From NCBI GenBank assembly GCA_948099385.1, contig CANUEZ040000164.1, forward strand, positions 1,130,501 through 1,194,500: 64,000 nt of DNA, read 5' to 3'. This DNA comes from Fasciola hepatica (taxonomy: Eukaryota > Platyhelminthes > Trematoda > Plagiorchiida > Fasciolidae). The position numbers were made by a program, and so were the translations under genes. Below, one piece after another: positions 13,117 to 28,100 of the stretch (positions are counted from its first letter, which is position 1; each line of letters starts with the position of its first letter). The notes under the pieces were generated by a model that worked only from the letters and a program-made list of their open reading frames with translations, was not told the DNA's origin and ran no database searches.

Positions 13117-16100
13117 TGCGATAGATTCGACGCTGCTGATGGGAACGCATGTGATGTTCAACAATCCTATCAGACCGTTGAACTGAATGACAGTGAGGTG
13201 CTACCTCCGACCAGCATTGATTGGTGGGCGGTTTGTAGGAATCCAGCTACATTATTTACCTTGACATAATTGGGAAATGGAATGAAGAAGACCATATACG
13301 CACAGGAGCTGTTGTGTTTTTCGAAGTTGCGCCCTAGCTGCAAAATTCGTCACGTCCAATCGCTTTCTCCACTAAAATGGCGTGATCTACATTGTTCGGC
13401 TGATGTGATGAATCGTGCATTATTTGCGAGTTAATTTTCTTCTACTTGGGTTGCACCTCTATACGAGTAGTGACTAGAACACGGAGGATGCATCACGTGA
13501 CTGACGGCTATGGAAAGCCGGAGCAACGTATCTAGTTATATCCGTGGCAGCAAACTTAACAGGCTGTTTTCGCAAAACTGTACTACTTCATGATTGGAAA
13601 AATCGCATGTGACACTTATCTACACAGTGCTTCAGTATGCCAAATATTTTTAGCCACACGTACCCTTGTGATTCACTTACACGATTTAGCTAGGCACGTA
13701 GTAAACAATTCTCACCCGGGCAGTTACATACTAACGAGGATCACATGTGATTTCTTGTCCTACGCTTACACGTTAGTTCAGTTGAAGGAGTAAATCCTAC
13801 GGTATCAAAGGCCGACTGCACTACTGGAGACAACAGGCGACCATGACCCCGAGAATTCGATTGGATAACTACACAAGTTCCCGATCGGTTGGGAATACTA
13901 ACCAATCCGGCGCCTGTGGATTGCTGTCTATCACCAATGTGGTCACAGGTAATGGGATTCGTGCCCCTTTAGTGGGTCATAGACGCGCATACCACTCGAC
14001 CATCACCGGCCACGCAGCGTACACTGCACCTCACACCCTAACCTCATGATAACTATAGTGAATGCCTCAGTAATTGAATCCGGTTAAAGCATGATGTAAT
14101 GTCTCAGTTGGAAACTGATTTAAAAGACTCATGTGGGTTCGGTGAGTAAGGCACGTTGTATCTCTCCTTAAACAAGTGGTTCAGATTCTGACCTCAAAAT
14201 CGCCATGGCTGCTACCATTTTGTTGTTGTTTGAAGCAGGTGTTTTCCGACTGAAGCCTGTCTAGCTAAAGATAGCGCTTTCACCTTATGGTCTTTCATGC
14301 TCATTTGGTCACATTATGTACAGTTAGAAACGTATCCGTGCGTCTCAGTTCTATTGACAAATGGATCAGATTTGTCAATGTGCTGATGTGATCTGCAGTG
14401 AAATGATCATCTCTCGTATCGCTAAGCTTATGTGAATAAACCTGCTTATCCAGCCATCCTCAAACAGTAACTACCTGTGAGTTCATCCAAGGAATTTAGT
14501 CTGACGGAAGTTGCATCCATCGTGTCTTTTCTCCTCCACTGATTTTGCCAAACAAAATCATTCCTAACCCGGAAATGGCTTTCGATTCAACGAGTTGTTT
14601 TATTATGTGACTTCCTTCTATTTTCCCAAATGGTACACCATAAAAATTATTCCCTACTGTGAAAGTATTGTTCATGGGAAACTGTGGTAATGTCGTTGAC
14701 ATTCAGTAGCCTAAAATCACCACAGGAATGGATCCCCTTTCCTCAGATACTACGTTTTCCTCTTCCGAACGTAACAGAATTAGACTTTTCCCATGTGAAT
14801 GAGATTGTGCTTTCGAGTGTAGATTTTGGTTATTCACGAGCTGTTTTTTGGTTTGCAGAGCAACGTTCCGGATGGTGTATTCCGCTTCTCAGTGATGGAA
14901 TATTTTTCACGTATGGATTGATAGCTTCGTAGCCCAGCACGTGAAACGCACGCGGTACTCAGACATTGATCGATTGATATCTATTTCAGGTTATTAAGCT
15001 TGAAGTATGTTGTGCGAATACCTCAACCGCCTGTCTTCTTTGGGGGTAGACAGTACTTCAGTGTCACCTAGTATTGTCGAAAATCCAGCGAAAAATAATA
15101 ATAAGTACTAGGTTTTCCGTTTCTACTTTTAGTTTCATGCAAAACAAAGGTTAGCAATTTGAAATTCTTTATAACTTTACATCTTTGATATTCTCTGAAC
15201 AGTTGAAATTGTGTGACCTCGGTTGCCACGATAAGTTTATCTGAAGCTTGAAAGTCCAAATTCAGTAAGAGACGAAATTCGGCTAATGTTCAAAACTGCG
15301 TAGGTAATATTCACCATTGATGAATTTCGTCACTTGAATAAATGCTGATTATGTCAGGAACAGTCCTTTTTTGCTGAAATGTCGATCATATGTGTCTACT
15401 AGAAAAGAAGCAGGGCCAATACAACACATTAGAGCAGTACGGTACTATCTCGCGGTTCAATAGCGATTTCGCAGTAGCCGTTAATGAGAAAAAATCTGTT
15501 GGTTTCTTTGAATGCATAATACTTACATGTAGGTCATTTGAGCGTCGATCGTTGGACGTCCATTTCGTTTTCGCGATGATGGTGAAATGTGCAGTAATAA
15601 CTCTACAATTTCACTAGTTTGGTAAATAGAAGAGAGACGCAGATCTGATTGCAGGTACGTGTTTCTCTGATATGTATTGCTCGGAATCTTACCATATAGG
15701 AATACACCTTTTTCACTCTGTTCACGTAAAGCAGCGTCACGGATAGACGCGATGGGAAAAACCAACGCATTCTACGTGGATAATGAGGTTTTCTGCATTT
15801 CGATAAGAAAGAACGCCTTAAGAGCAATGAGAATTTTCAGAGAAGATTTCCCAGTAAATTCTTGTACGTTTTTGCGAAGAAAGGTGAATCGTTCGGCATA
15901 ACCAAAATCAGCTTTACACGCCCACCAACGGCGGTCACTTGTCTAAATCGCGAAGAAATTAAAATTAAATCGCAATTTCGTCCTACTATTAATGTATCTT
16001 ATCTGCGCCGTGATAAAATCTGGAGGGCTCAAAGGTACAAAGCCGCTGGATCGGATGGGTTGTCTTCCTTTTTTTAAGGATGGAGGTGAAGCTTTGGCTG

Positions 16101-19100
16101 CGGAGTTAACAAAACTCCTCCCGGCCATCTGGGATAGTGAGCGGATTCCCAGGGAATGGTGTGAATCGGTGATTGTGCCGATTTACAAGAAAGGTGACAG
16201 GTCCTCTTGTGAAAATCACAGAGGAATTAGCTTGGTAAGTATTGCGTCTAAACTGCTCACCGGTCTTATTCTCCACCGATTATCCAGTGCCCGCGAAATG
16301 TGTACGCGTGAGAATCAAGCCAGTTTCAGACCTGGTAGGGGTTGTATCGACCACATCTTCACTCTTCGCTTAGCCTTAGAATACGGACACATCTTCCGTA
16401 GACCCGCAATCTGTGTCTTTTTTGATCTGAAAGCGACGTTCGACTTAGTGGACCATCCAGTTCTCTGGTGTTGCCTCTCACTGAAGGGTGTGTCAGAGAA
16501 GTTTATTTCCCTTTTCCAATGCCTGTGTGCGAACAGCCGGAGTCGAGTTTGTGCTTACGGCGATCTCCCCCCCCCCCCCCCCCCCCCCCCGAGTTCATTA
16601 CGGAATGCGGTGTTCGTCAGGGTTGCCCTCTTTCACCCTTTCTCTTTAATTTTGTGATTGAATTGATTCTTGAGATAGCCCTATCCTCGTGTGAGAATAA
16701 CGTCATCGATCTTTGCTCAGGCAGTAAACTGTCTGATTTGGAATATGCGGACGATATTTCCGTCTGAGTGAAGATCCAGGTAAATTGCTAGCTCTTTCAG
16801 AAAGCCTTAACAATAGTGTACCAATGTTTGGGATGCGTTTTGCACCTTCAAAGTGTAAAATGCTACTGCAGGACTGGGTTGGCTCAGCACCAAACCTTGT
16901 GTTGGCCGGGAAAGCTCTAGCTGAAGTGGATAAGTTTTGTTACCTGGGTAGTTACATCTCACCAAGTGGACAGATACCGGATGAAGTGTCATCGCGTATA
17001 CAGGAGTCGCGTCTGGCTTTTGCTAACCTTCGTCATCTGTGGCGTCTGTGTGATATCCGGTTTTCTGTTACGGGTCGAGTGTGCAATTCGGTGGTTGCGT
17101 CTCTTCTTTTATACGGTTCAGAAACATGGCCATTCAGATTAGAAGATAGGCGAAGACTTTTGATGTTTGAGCACCGATGTCTCGGTAGCATTGCCTGAGT
17201 ATAGTGGGAACACCGTATCAGCAACGCTGAGATTGGGCGTAGAATGTCGGAAATCAGATATCAGTCCGTGGATCAAGTACTGAATCTAAACAGATTAAGG
17301 TTGTTGGGACACGTGTTACGCATGCCGGCCGATAGACTTCCTCGGCTTAATCTGTTCTCCGAGGCAGGTGGCGATTGAAAGGTAAGTCGAGGTGCTCAGT
17401 CCATGACATGGCAAAAGGTATGAAAGCCTTGACCAGTGGACTTGGCCAGGTTGGGGTCCACGTAATCCACCTACTAAATGGTTGGAGACATTAAGTGATA
17501 TGGCTAGGTGTCGCGGTCAGTGGGGTAGTTGCATTCGGACTCTTTCCTTGTCGTCTTGATTTTCCTTCAGTACTTCGACTTTTTCGATGTTCATCACTAT
17601 ACTTCTATTCTTTCTGCCCTTTACTGGGCAATGCTGGAAGGTAGCAACCGAAACCAGAGCACAGAAGTGCGAGGTTAATGATTGAATAAACTGATCCGAA
17701 CTGAACGAGTGATGATAAGAAATCTTCAAGGACGTTCATTCCAATGGTTTTGACGTTATAAAACTCATTGCGCCGGCTGACAGGCGCTGTATAGTGTCAT
17801 CATCAGCTTTGTGCATGTAGTGTTATCCACGACACGATGAACACCGCGGAATTTTTTTCCATTCTGTCAGATTAGAAGTCGTTCTGAGAAGTATACTTTT
17901 CTATGGTGTAATGCGGTAGGTTGTGCGTCGCATAGGTGTTCCTATATCGGTGGATACATACATTCATTTGCTATATGCCCCCAGCATAGGTTCATTCTGG
18001 AAACTTTTGAGGTTCGATTACGACAACCGCCCTGATTTGATTATGATGGAGGATTTTACAAAATATGATTCAGCAAGCAGTATGAATGCTTAACTGCCCA
18101 TTTAAAACCATGGAAGCACTGTACAGCTGTTTCATTCTTGTTAAGAATCATCAGCAGTTCACATCTGCCGAGCCCCCACTGGGACTCGAACGCCGAGTAA
18201 ATTATTGTGAGTCGAACAACTAATCACCAGGTTATCCGAACTCACTCTCAACGATTTGTTTAAGATATGCACTACATTTTCAGCGTTCGCAACTGTAGAG
18301 CAAAACATTGTATACTGTGCCGTCTCTTCAGTGAGAAATGGATGTCGTGACGGCAACAAGTATTGTCGATATAAATCATTTGGGATGTTGCGGGCTGTTG
18401 TACTCCTCGGTCACAGTCCAAAGTAGGCGTTTTTGTTCGAGAATGCACCTGTAGCCTTTTGTATAAGCGAGTGCAATCTGCAAGGTAGCGTGAATGTTCC
18501 AGATGAGCCAGTCGCACGTGATAGTTCATGCGCCTCATCCGAAGTACTTTGCCGGGGGTGCAGCACGACAGGAGGAAGTGACTTAATTTTGTGGTGAGCC
18601 ACATTTTCCACGTCAAAGTGCTGTCTTCAGATGTGTATGACTTTTTTACTGATAGCGTTTGCCAAATGAGACACCTTCCACATCCTCGAGCACTGCCGCT
18701 GCTCGTCCACGGCCGTTTATTCGGCAAGCGTGAACTCGCTTTATTGGCGAATAATCGCTATGCTGGTATTCACTCCCCTATCCGCGACCTAGGGACTCAG
18801 GATATACCTCTTCGGGGTGCAATGGTGCCTAGAAGGGTTTGAATGTTGGGCATAGAAAGCCAGTTCACGCAACGGTAGATTACAGAATCCCTGATGCCTG
18901 TGTTTTCCTTGCGGGGCGTACGAGTAACGCTGGGGGACATCTCTCGTACCAAACACCCATGAGAATAAATCATCATGTCACCACGCTTAGCGTGGACAGG
19001 TGCAATCAGAGACACTCACGAAGCCGGTTTATCTTCTCCAAGAAGCCTGCCACAACAAAGTATGAATCCTCTGATAAGTCTCACTAGAACACCTACTCTT

Positions 19101-22100
19101 TACTGTTCCTCATAACCGGTGATATTATCGATACCTGCCCCTCTCACCGCCTTTTTGTATATAGCGTTCGTTTAAACGGACAGATTTACCAGATAACAGA
19201 TATGTATAAGAATATTGGTCAATAAGCCTGGCGGTTAAGAATGTGTCAGGGCTCAAGATACCGGTCATCAGACTAGCCAATCAGATTGGTGAAGACTACA
19301 GGCCACATGATCAAGTGCCACGGTCACCGATACACTAGCATTTGAATGCGCTCTCCTTTGCAATTCTGAACTCGTACTTTTGCGTTGTCTATTTGCTCCC
19401 GATGCTTCCAATTACGTGATCTGCTAGGCAGTGCTACAAGGAAGTAACTCAGACCAAAACATTATACTGAGATTCGTGGCTGATAAAACCGGAAACTTAT
19501 TTAACGCACTAATTTTTGGTTGGTTTTGAAAGCATTCAAAGCGAAAAACATGTGCTGTGTACCATATCTGCACAATCTTATTTTACAGTGCGCTGGTTTG
19601 ACAAGCATTGTCTGTTGTCCTTTTTGTTAGCCCTTGTGCAATATACTGTTACAGGACTAGGTTAACCCAGCTCCAAACCTTTCGATATCTGGGGCGACTA
19701 TAGATCAAGTAGGTAGGTTCTGTTATCTTGGAGAAGGTCGGATGTCGGATGGTGTGTTTTTGCGTATACAGAGGTCTCGTTTGATCTATGCGAACCTCAG
19801 CCGTCTCTGACGCCGACATGACATCCGTGTATCTATCAAGCGTCGAGTGTACGCTGCAGTAGTCAGGCTAGTGCTGATGTATGGTTCAGAAACACGACCA
19901 CTGCAGGTGGAGGACATGCGAAGGTTGTCGTTATTCGAACACCGTTTTCTTCGAAGCATTGCTCGAGCATGGTGGGAACAGCCCAACAGCGTTGCTGAGG
20001 TAACGCGCAGAGTATTTGGTATGCGTACCAAATCATTAGATGAAACACTAAAGGTCACCAGGCAAAGGTGGTTCGCATATGTGTTGCGCATATCCCCAGA
20101 TATTTCCGAGGGGAATAATAGCTGGAAGATGGATAGGGTGGCCAGTCCGTAACGTGGATGAAGGGTATGAAAAGCCTAACCAGTGCACTTGACCGCATAA
20201 GACGTGTTAGGTTTCATGGGTGAAGCCTAATTCATCCGCGCACAGTGGTTAAATAGATTAGAAGATATGACCAATATCGCGATCAGTGGTGCTTTTGTTT
20301 TCTAAAACTTTCGTTGTTGACTTGATGCTTTTTGTCGTTCCCTTCTTAGCTTTTCCCATTATTCTCGATCGAGGCTACCGCTGAGAGGTAGCAACCAAAA
20401 CCACCGCACCCAGGGCATGGTTAGTGCTTGTTTGAACTAAACCGAACTGTGTTGTTTCACTGTTGATCGGAGTTTTCTCTAACTGTTACTCTTCCTCGTC
20501 AGTTTTTAACGGTCGTGCCGGTTCGAATCACTTGATCTCGTCGAAGATAATGGTGTTCTCTCCTTTTGGTTGCACATAAACTCGAATTAACATGCTATGC
20601 ACCTGAATAGTTCTCTGGCTAGATGTGCATGTTTTAGAGAAGTTATTCTCGTCCTCAACTACGTGTGTGTTTGTATGAGACTTTTTACTTTCACCTCACA
20701 TTCCATGTTCACTTCTCTGTTTCACACCCAGTCACTCATTCCTACAAACAGATTATAGAATCATTTTCACGCCCTAGTTCTCAGCGGACATATCTAAATT
20801 TGGTACTCGGTTTCACGAATGTCTATTGGGCAAAGACTCGTAGCAGGCACCTGCAGCAGTTGAGCTTCTTGAATCCTGAATCTGTCTATCATTCAACCCT
20901 GTATGTGTGTGTGTCGATCTGTTAATATTGCTTTAGTTCAATGTATTTCCAGTAGTGCCTTTCCACATTCCAGTTTCTGTCACCGATCACTGGTACTCGT
21001 AGTTGCTCGCTCACCTTCAATCACCGTTTACATTTTTAGACTGCTTTACATTTTGTGGAAGCATTTCATGGCCTAGCAAAGTCGTACAAACTGACTCAGC
21101 TGACTCCATCGACGGAATATTTGTTACGTGTAATGGCCGAGAACAGTTTTGGCGCAAGGTGAGTAACTTTTATGATTACATACCTATATCCCTTTCGGGT
21201 CTTCTGTTTCTTCCCGGCCGATTTCTTTTGAAAAAATTCATGATGAACGTGAGTTACAGTAGAAGGGATAAATCCCATAGTTTAATGATCTGCTGTACCA
21301 TAGGGAATAACTCGCAGTACAGTCATGCAGACATGGACTTGTCGGTTCCATGTTTGTAAGTATGAAGATCATACTAAAGATGATATGCAGATAGGAGTTG
21401 GGTGTAACGGACTTCTAGCAGTCGTTGTGATACGCGTAACGATGCAAAAAACGCCAAGCGTGCAATTGTAGGTTTCAATACGGTTATTTATAACACAATC
21501 ATAAATATGACACAGAAGCTGTACAAACGTCAACGGTAACCGCTCCGTGAATCAGAGGCGACCCAGTGCAAGCAAATGCAGGGATCGCTCGAGGTTCAAG
21601 TGGTCAAGTCAACGAAATGTCTATAGAAAATGTGGGTAAAATATCATGGAACAAATTCAATTCACGCACCAGTCAGCGGTCTCTCAAGGTCATTGCTAGA
21701 TGTGTGGTTCAGCGAATGAGCAGGTGTGGCGCAAAATGTTGATGGAAAACAAATTTGGAGTGAGGATTGAGGGGTCGGATCAATCCTGAGTTGGAGCCTC
21801 GAGTTTGGATTTTTGTCGATTACATTGGGTGTTTCACCATTCTACTGTTCTTGGGGACAACGATGCACACCATTCCCCCCCCCCCCCCCAGATTATAACC
21901 TTCTTTACTGCGATAACCTGCACAGGAGAATTTTTCTTAAGGTAAGCCTTAGCCAGAACCGAACAAGAAACACTTTCATTAGGATTTTCTCGCCCAACAA
22001 GAAACTTTTTCGGTTTAAAAATACTGGAGAATTTCGTTTTTCGAAAAAAATTACTTTTGCACTTTTGTCTTTCGATGTGATATCAGCTTTATAGTTCGTT

Positions 22101-25100
22101 ACCACATCGAACCTGTTGGGACCTCATGTGGTTCTGCACTCAATCTTAGGGTCCGGTTTCCAGATGTCCCTAATTGTGCAGTGGACCTTTGAGGTTATGG
22201 AGTGTGTCTCTTCTTTTGCACTCATTCGCGTTAGAATCATTGCAGACCACTGGGTTTCGTGAGTTCTAATCATATTGTCCGAGTATTATCCGAGTCAGTC
22301 ATGAACAATGTTAAAGAAGTTAGATGCTCGAGAGTGGGAGGTTTGCCGCTTAGTACTGAGCCGTCAGTATTGTTCGTCAATGCGTGTGACCCAAACATTG
22401 ATAAATGATGAACGGTAATCCTGATTGTAAATATCCGGGCCAAACGATGTAAGGAGTATATGGAAAATTTGATGCACCATGTGTTGTTTTTATTGTGAAA
22501 TTTATAGTGGTAATAACACAGCGTTGTTGGTAGATGTACTACTCCAACGTTTCGGTTACCATGGGTAACCTTTCTCAAGGCAATTTTACAATCAAATTAC
22601 AGTGGGAACGTTCGCATGTCAATGGATATGGATATGGTGAATATGGTGGCATCTTCAAAAGCTTTGCCACGGAATATTCACTTTCCGTGAATACATCCTC
22701 CAACTTTTATGACAAGGAGCATTGGTATGGGTAACGGTAATTTTCCACAATGAAACCGTTAGTTCGAGATGACCGAATCCACTGCTTGCAATCTTCCGAT
22801 CGATATGCGCCACGCTTTGTCTTGCAGGACACCATCCCGGACTCCGTCATGGCCCCAATTAGATGCAAGTTTCGACCGCAACTGTTGCAAACCTGTAAGC
22901 AGGATTGGATACGAAGGGAGGCGTACGTATTATGCTCTACAGATGTTCGAAGTCGAACAACGAGGAGGCTGCATTTACTGGACAGATGAGACCAATTTTA
23001 ATCCTTTCTGCACCCGGACACTAGGCTGCTCGATCAAAGGTAAGCGCTCCTGCTTACAGGCTTTCAACAGTTGCGGTCGAAACTTGCATCTAATTGGGGC
23101 CATGACGGAGTCCGGGATGGTGTCCTGCAAGACAAAGCTTGGCGCATATCGATCGGAAGATTGCAAGCAGTGGATTCGGTCATCTCGAACTAACGGTTTC
23201 ATTGTGGAAAATTACCGTTACCCGTACCAGTGCTCCTTGTCACACCAAGCTGGAGGATGTATTCACGGAAAGTGAATATTCCGTGGCAAAGCTTTTGAAG
23301 ATGCCACCATATTCACCAATGTTCAATCCAATTGAAAACATTTGAAGTACGACGAGAAGCACAGTCAAGCGGGACCCGAATTTCAACCATCCCAGCTTGC
23401 TGGAAGAGGATTCTGAAAGACTTCTGAATCAAACAGAATGGCCAATGCAGTTCTTGGATCGCTGAGTGACATCAGCCTCATCCTCCATCACAAGGGATAT
23501 TTGTGAGAATTCCGTTAGGCATTCGCAAACATTTTTCTTACTGGCTCCTGACGCAGACGATATGGGAGGCTGTATAATTTAATTCCGATTCAGAAAGAAA
23601 CAACTGCCCTACTCAGGGCAACAAAATACTGATTACGTTATTATTTCTCGTCTTCATGTTTGTCAACTTCAGTGAGGAGATGGGGGATTACCACAGTTTG
23701 AAAGGGGAAGCTATTGGTGTAAAAAGCGCTCAGGCTTGCAAACGTTAGCAATGAAGTCTCCCGGTCACCAGTGCCTATTAGAGTATGAACCATGCCATGG
23801 TAGCACCGTTCTTCCAACTAACAAACTCGCGATTATACGTACAGTATCGTCGAGTCGATAGCACAAAAAGCCGTATAATCTGGTCCGATGAATGATGAGT
23901 ACATTCTTATACGGTGTCTCTTGGGTTACAGTCGGGATTAGGAGACAACGTACTCGGCTCGATTACCATGTGAATAAAAGTAGTTCTTCATTGTAAATAT
24001 CATGATTCTTCGAAAATAAGCCCTACCATGATTTCTCAGTACAATTTTAATTCAAGCCCGACTCCGAAAATGAAACCTATTCCAAGATACATCCAGGTAA
24101 TATGTTCAAGGATGAGATCTCGTATCCCAGTAGGACCCATTTCTCCGGCCTTCGTAGTAATGAGAACCTAATTTGCCATAGTCACCGAACCATCAGAAAT
24201 GTATCTTTTACATTCAAGCCGTCCAAGGATTAACAAATAATTCACTGTGCAGTAACAGAGCTTCGCTTGCCGTTGAAAACCATGGAACTACTCTTGAGCT
24301 TTGTTGATGCGTGATAAATGATTTATTAATCAAATCCTATTTCCTACCATTGAAGTTCATCCCAGGATTATTTACGGATGGATGTAAATGAATATATCGA
24401 ACATAGAATGGAGAGATATCAATGTGAAAACGTTATCAAACCTAATCCTCAAGTAATCGTGAATTTAGTGAAGAATTCATGGATTAAGACTACTGACGGT
24501 TGCGTCGCCAATGCACTACGACAGGGATACTTGGACAAAAAGTGTCCATTTGAGGAAAGTTCTATTTCTAAACATGACAGATTGCGGCCAGCGAGTCTCC
24601 AATAAATGAATTTGCCAGAAATACAGTCTAAAGTTCGAGGTTTCATAATTTAGGAGGACATCACAGAAAAGGACGAAATGATTGCATTTGACTAAATACA
24701 ATTAGGAAATAATTAGAAATTTCGTTACTATAAATAGGTTTCTATCTGAAATTATTTCGTTGTATCCAAAAAAATGACTTCCTTTTGTCTTTCTGGATTT
24801 TTATTCACAAACATAAAAGACATCCTCGAAAATGAGCTCCGTTGCGTTTTTTGGATGAATAATACAAGACTTGGTTCTATTCTGGAGAAACACGGCAGTT
24901 GATGCTTCAAGACCGTTCATTGAACACCAAAACTATTGTTTAGATTTCAGATTGATGGTCATTGAGAAGGATATACAAAATGTTAAGATCTTACAGCTTT
25001 TGGCTTCTTTTAGTACTGACCGACAGAATGAAGTATACTCAGTGCTTTAAGTATGAGAGCAATTAAGAAGGTGTATGCCTCATAGCCTCAAAGACCCACG

Positions 25101-28100
25101 GTACTATTGGGGATGGCCGGCAACCAGACCCTGAAATTTGGAGTAGTGAAGTACATAAGATCACAGTAGTTAGGTGTGACAACGAGATGGATGACAGCGT
25201 ATTACTGTCTACCACCAAAGATGATCAAATACATCAACATTTTCCCCAGAATATTCCACCGCTTTCTACTTACTGCGTACTCCGTTTCATACAGTTTTCA
25301 TCTGGAAAAATGAATACAGGAGACTTCTTCACGTGAAGTGCTACCAGGATTTTCAGATTTCAACATGAGATTCCACAGGTTATATTTAATTGTATATATT
25401 CTTTCCTGTTTATTCTCCGGATACATGTATATGGGGGGTGGGCACGGACGCTATATTTTAATGATAACATGAACTTAAGCATATTGCGCATTTTCTTTAC
25501 ATATATGCATATAGTAAACACATTTCGTGAGAAATTACTTTTCAGAGTGAGAATTAAAAAATCTAATCAGCTATTATCCAACACGTTGAAGTGCCAAGCT
25601 ATCCCCTAAGTTCACGTAATTCACATATTCTCGTCTCCGCATCATGTCGATGAACCAAATGCTGGTGTTATTCGGAGACCAGCATCACAATTCCGTCTAC
25701 AGGATAGTCGAAATGTTCTGGCTAGCCCTAAAGCGTCTAACGCAATGCACCGTCGTTTCCATTGCTAGGTTGAAGACAGCTTGGCTCAGATCACATGACT
25801 TCACTGCTACACCGGATCGACATCCGTCCGTGAGCGCGACAAATCGCACGACTGAGATCTGTGGTAAGATAGGCGGTCACAACGGACAATGGTCGGCCAG
25901 AGGCTTGTGGCCAGTTGACCAATGAAATACACTTTACCGATGCGAAAACCAACTATTGCGTTCGGTCCTCATGTTCAACTTACAGTTTTCCAAATCTATG
26001 TGATAGTTTCGTAAATCTAGGTGTTAATTTCGCAAATCAATGTGAGAGTTTCTCAAGTCAATCTTTGAATGGCGTAGTAAGCCGTCTTTGCATCTGATTT
26101 TGATAATCTTTGGGATGACTCATCGGAAAATCACTCCTTTCGCTCACGAACAATACTCAGTTTTTCTTAGGGTTTATATGTCGGCAAAAGTCTTTCTGGT
26201 TAAATTTACCCCGTGGAATGGTTGAAAGACGCTTTTTTTAAACGAACATTGCATTGACAATGATACTGCCTATCTGACTACTTTCTCTGGACCGTCTCCC
26301 TGAATGCAATGCCACTCAGCAAGAAACAATTTCAGCCATCCCGGCTAGTGTTTCTTGCGGGTGGGGGGGGGACTACCGCGCTTAACTGTCACTGTGGCCA
26401 GGTTCGGATGATCACTTCATATGGATGGCTTCTCCTGCACACAGGAAGGGCAATGGGTAACGCGAGGAATAGGGTTCGCTGAGGCAAGTTCATGAGAACA
26501 ATTCCTGGTAAAACAAATAGAAGGTTAGGCAATTGCTCGACCTAAAGTTAGTGGCTTCATAGTTGAGGTTGGTGTAAAGAAGTGTGGCACAAGAAAGAAA
26601 GCCATCTTTTTTGATTGTCTCGATGCATGCCCAGGTATATGTGGGGATCAAGAAAGGGAATAAGAGAACGAAAGACCAAGAAGAACAGATGAGGATCTGA
26701 AGATAAAATTAGTGGATTCAAAAGCGAGGGCTGGGTGGTGACAGACATGTCTATAGACGCCCCGGTTCAAGGAGAAGATTGGGGCCAGCGAAGCGAAGGG
26801 ATGGACTCTTCAGTGGCCAGCAGTTGTCTTAACCGACCGGAACCGAAGCGGCCATTCGGGTTTCAACCGGATCAACCAGCCAGAAGGGACACTCGTCGAC
26901 ACCAATTGAGCCAATAGGTTTACATTCAGTGATTCGGTAGTGGTCACCGCATATCTCATATAAACAATTTCTTTTGTATCGATAAACCGAGGTGGTTCGT
27001 AGGCAAAAGCAATCTTACTGGAGCAAGTAGGACGGATCAGAACAGGCAGTAAAATTCTCGTTTCATATAAATAGCCAGATCAGCAATTTTATCGGCACTG
27101 AAGGGCACGGTTATTCGGTTCCCAGGCGATAATTCGACCAAGATCTGAATTTACCAACGCAAACATTGAAGCGATCGCGAGCGATGTCAGTTGATGAGCC
27201 ACAAAAAGACAGGTAGGACAAAAAGCATCGGAGAGTGGTATCACCAACTAAAGCATCAATAGGATTGACAGTGGTTTGAAGGAAATCGGTCATGACGGAT
27301 ACAGTGCGCAGTAATGTATCACGGTTTGACAGTCCTAGATCATATTGACAGAGAGGGGACCGGATTTCATGAAATAAGAACTATGATGATAATAGCCATG
27401 TATCGGTTGTCGGAACATGACCGCTCATTTCGTTTCATTGTTGATTTCAAAAATTGAGCAAGCACATCTCATAAACATAATCGTCATTTTTCATCAGCGG
27501 CAAGCACTGGTAGTTATACCGCTTTATGACAAATTATTTCATGGATGAGTCTTCTAGGAGACGAACTCCCGACATTCGTTACACATAGACGTAAGCAAGT
27601 CATGCAACTCTCTGAAGACATCCTACCGAATGAATCGGTGGACTTTTTTCTTGAACAAAATCTTTCGTGAGACGAATTCCCCCTAGGGAGATTTGGATCG
27701 CAAAATCTATTCGGCCTCGGTGCGATTCGAGTTCATTCTACAGTCTCTGCGACGCTTTAGTACCGTGTGTGCCACACTGAGAATCTTGGGACAGTTCCTA
27801 AACGGATCATACAGGTTTTGACCCCCTCTCTCACCAAATTGCGTTCGTATGTGCAAATCTTTAGGCTGTCAGATTACCGGTTCAATATGTTGAATTCCAT
27901 GTGCTAATTTGTGGACTGCGGTTGAGGTTTGGCATGGCTCACGTTCACCCGCTTGGGATTAGTGATACGAAACGAGCAGCAGGCAAATCAAAAGGATTTT
28001 TGATTGGAATAACGAGGCCCACGTGACTGCGTCAACCACGCTGATATTAATTTAATACTAATGACTCCCAAGCGGTCAGTGTGACGGTTTTCACAAATAG

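Noticed and set aside
13027..13269. An 80-codon frame with a run of Thr-His
   Set aside because: It is only the translation of the (CA)29 microsatellite.
21003..21359. A 118-codon frame over exon 3
   Set aside because: The FN3 motifs are in a different frame that also matches the phases of exons 2 and 4. This longer frame is a shadow.
21875..21889. C15 run followed by AG as a splice acceptor
   Set aside because: The downstream frame lacks FN3 character, and exon 3 joins exon 4 directly in phase.
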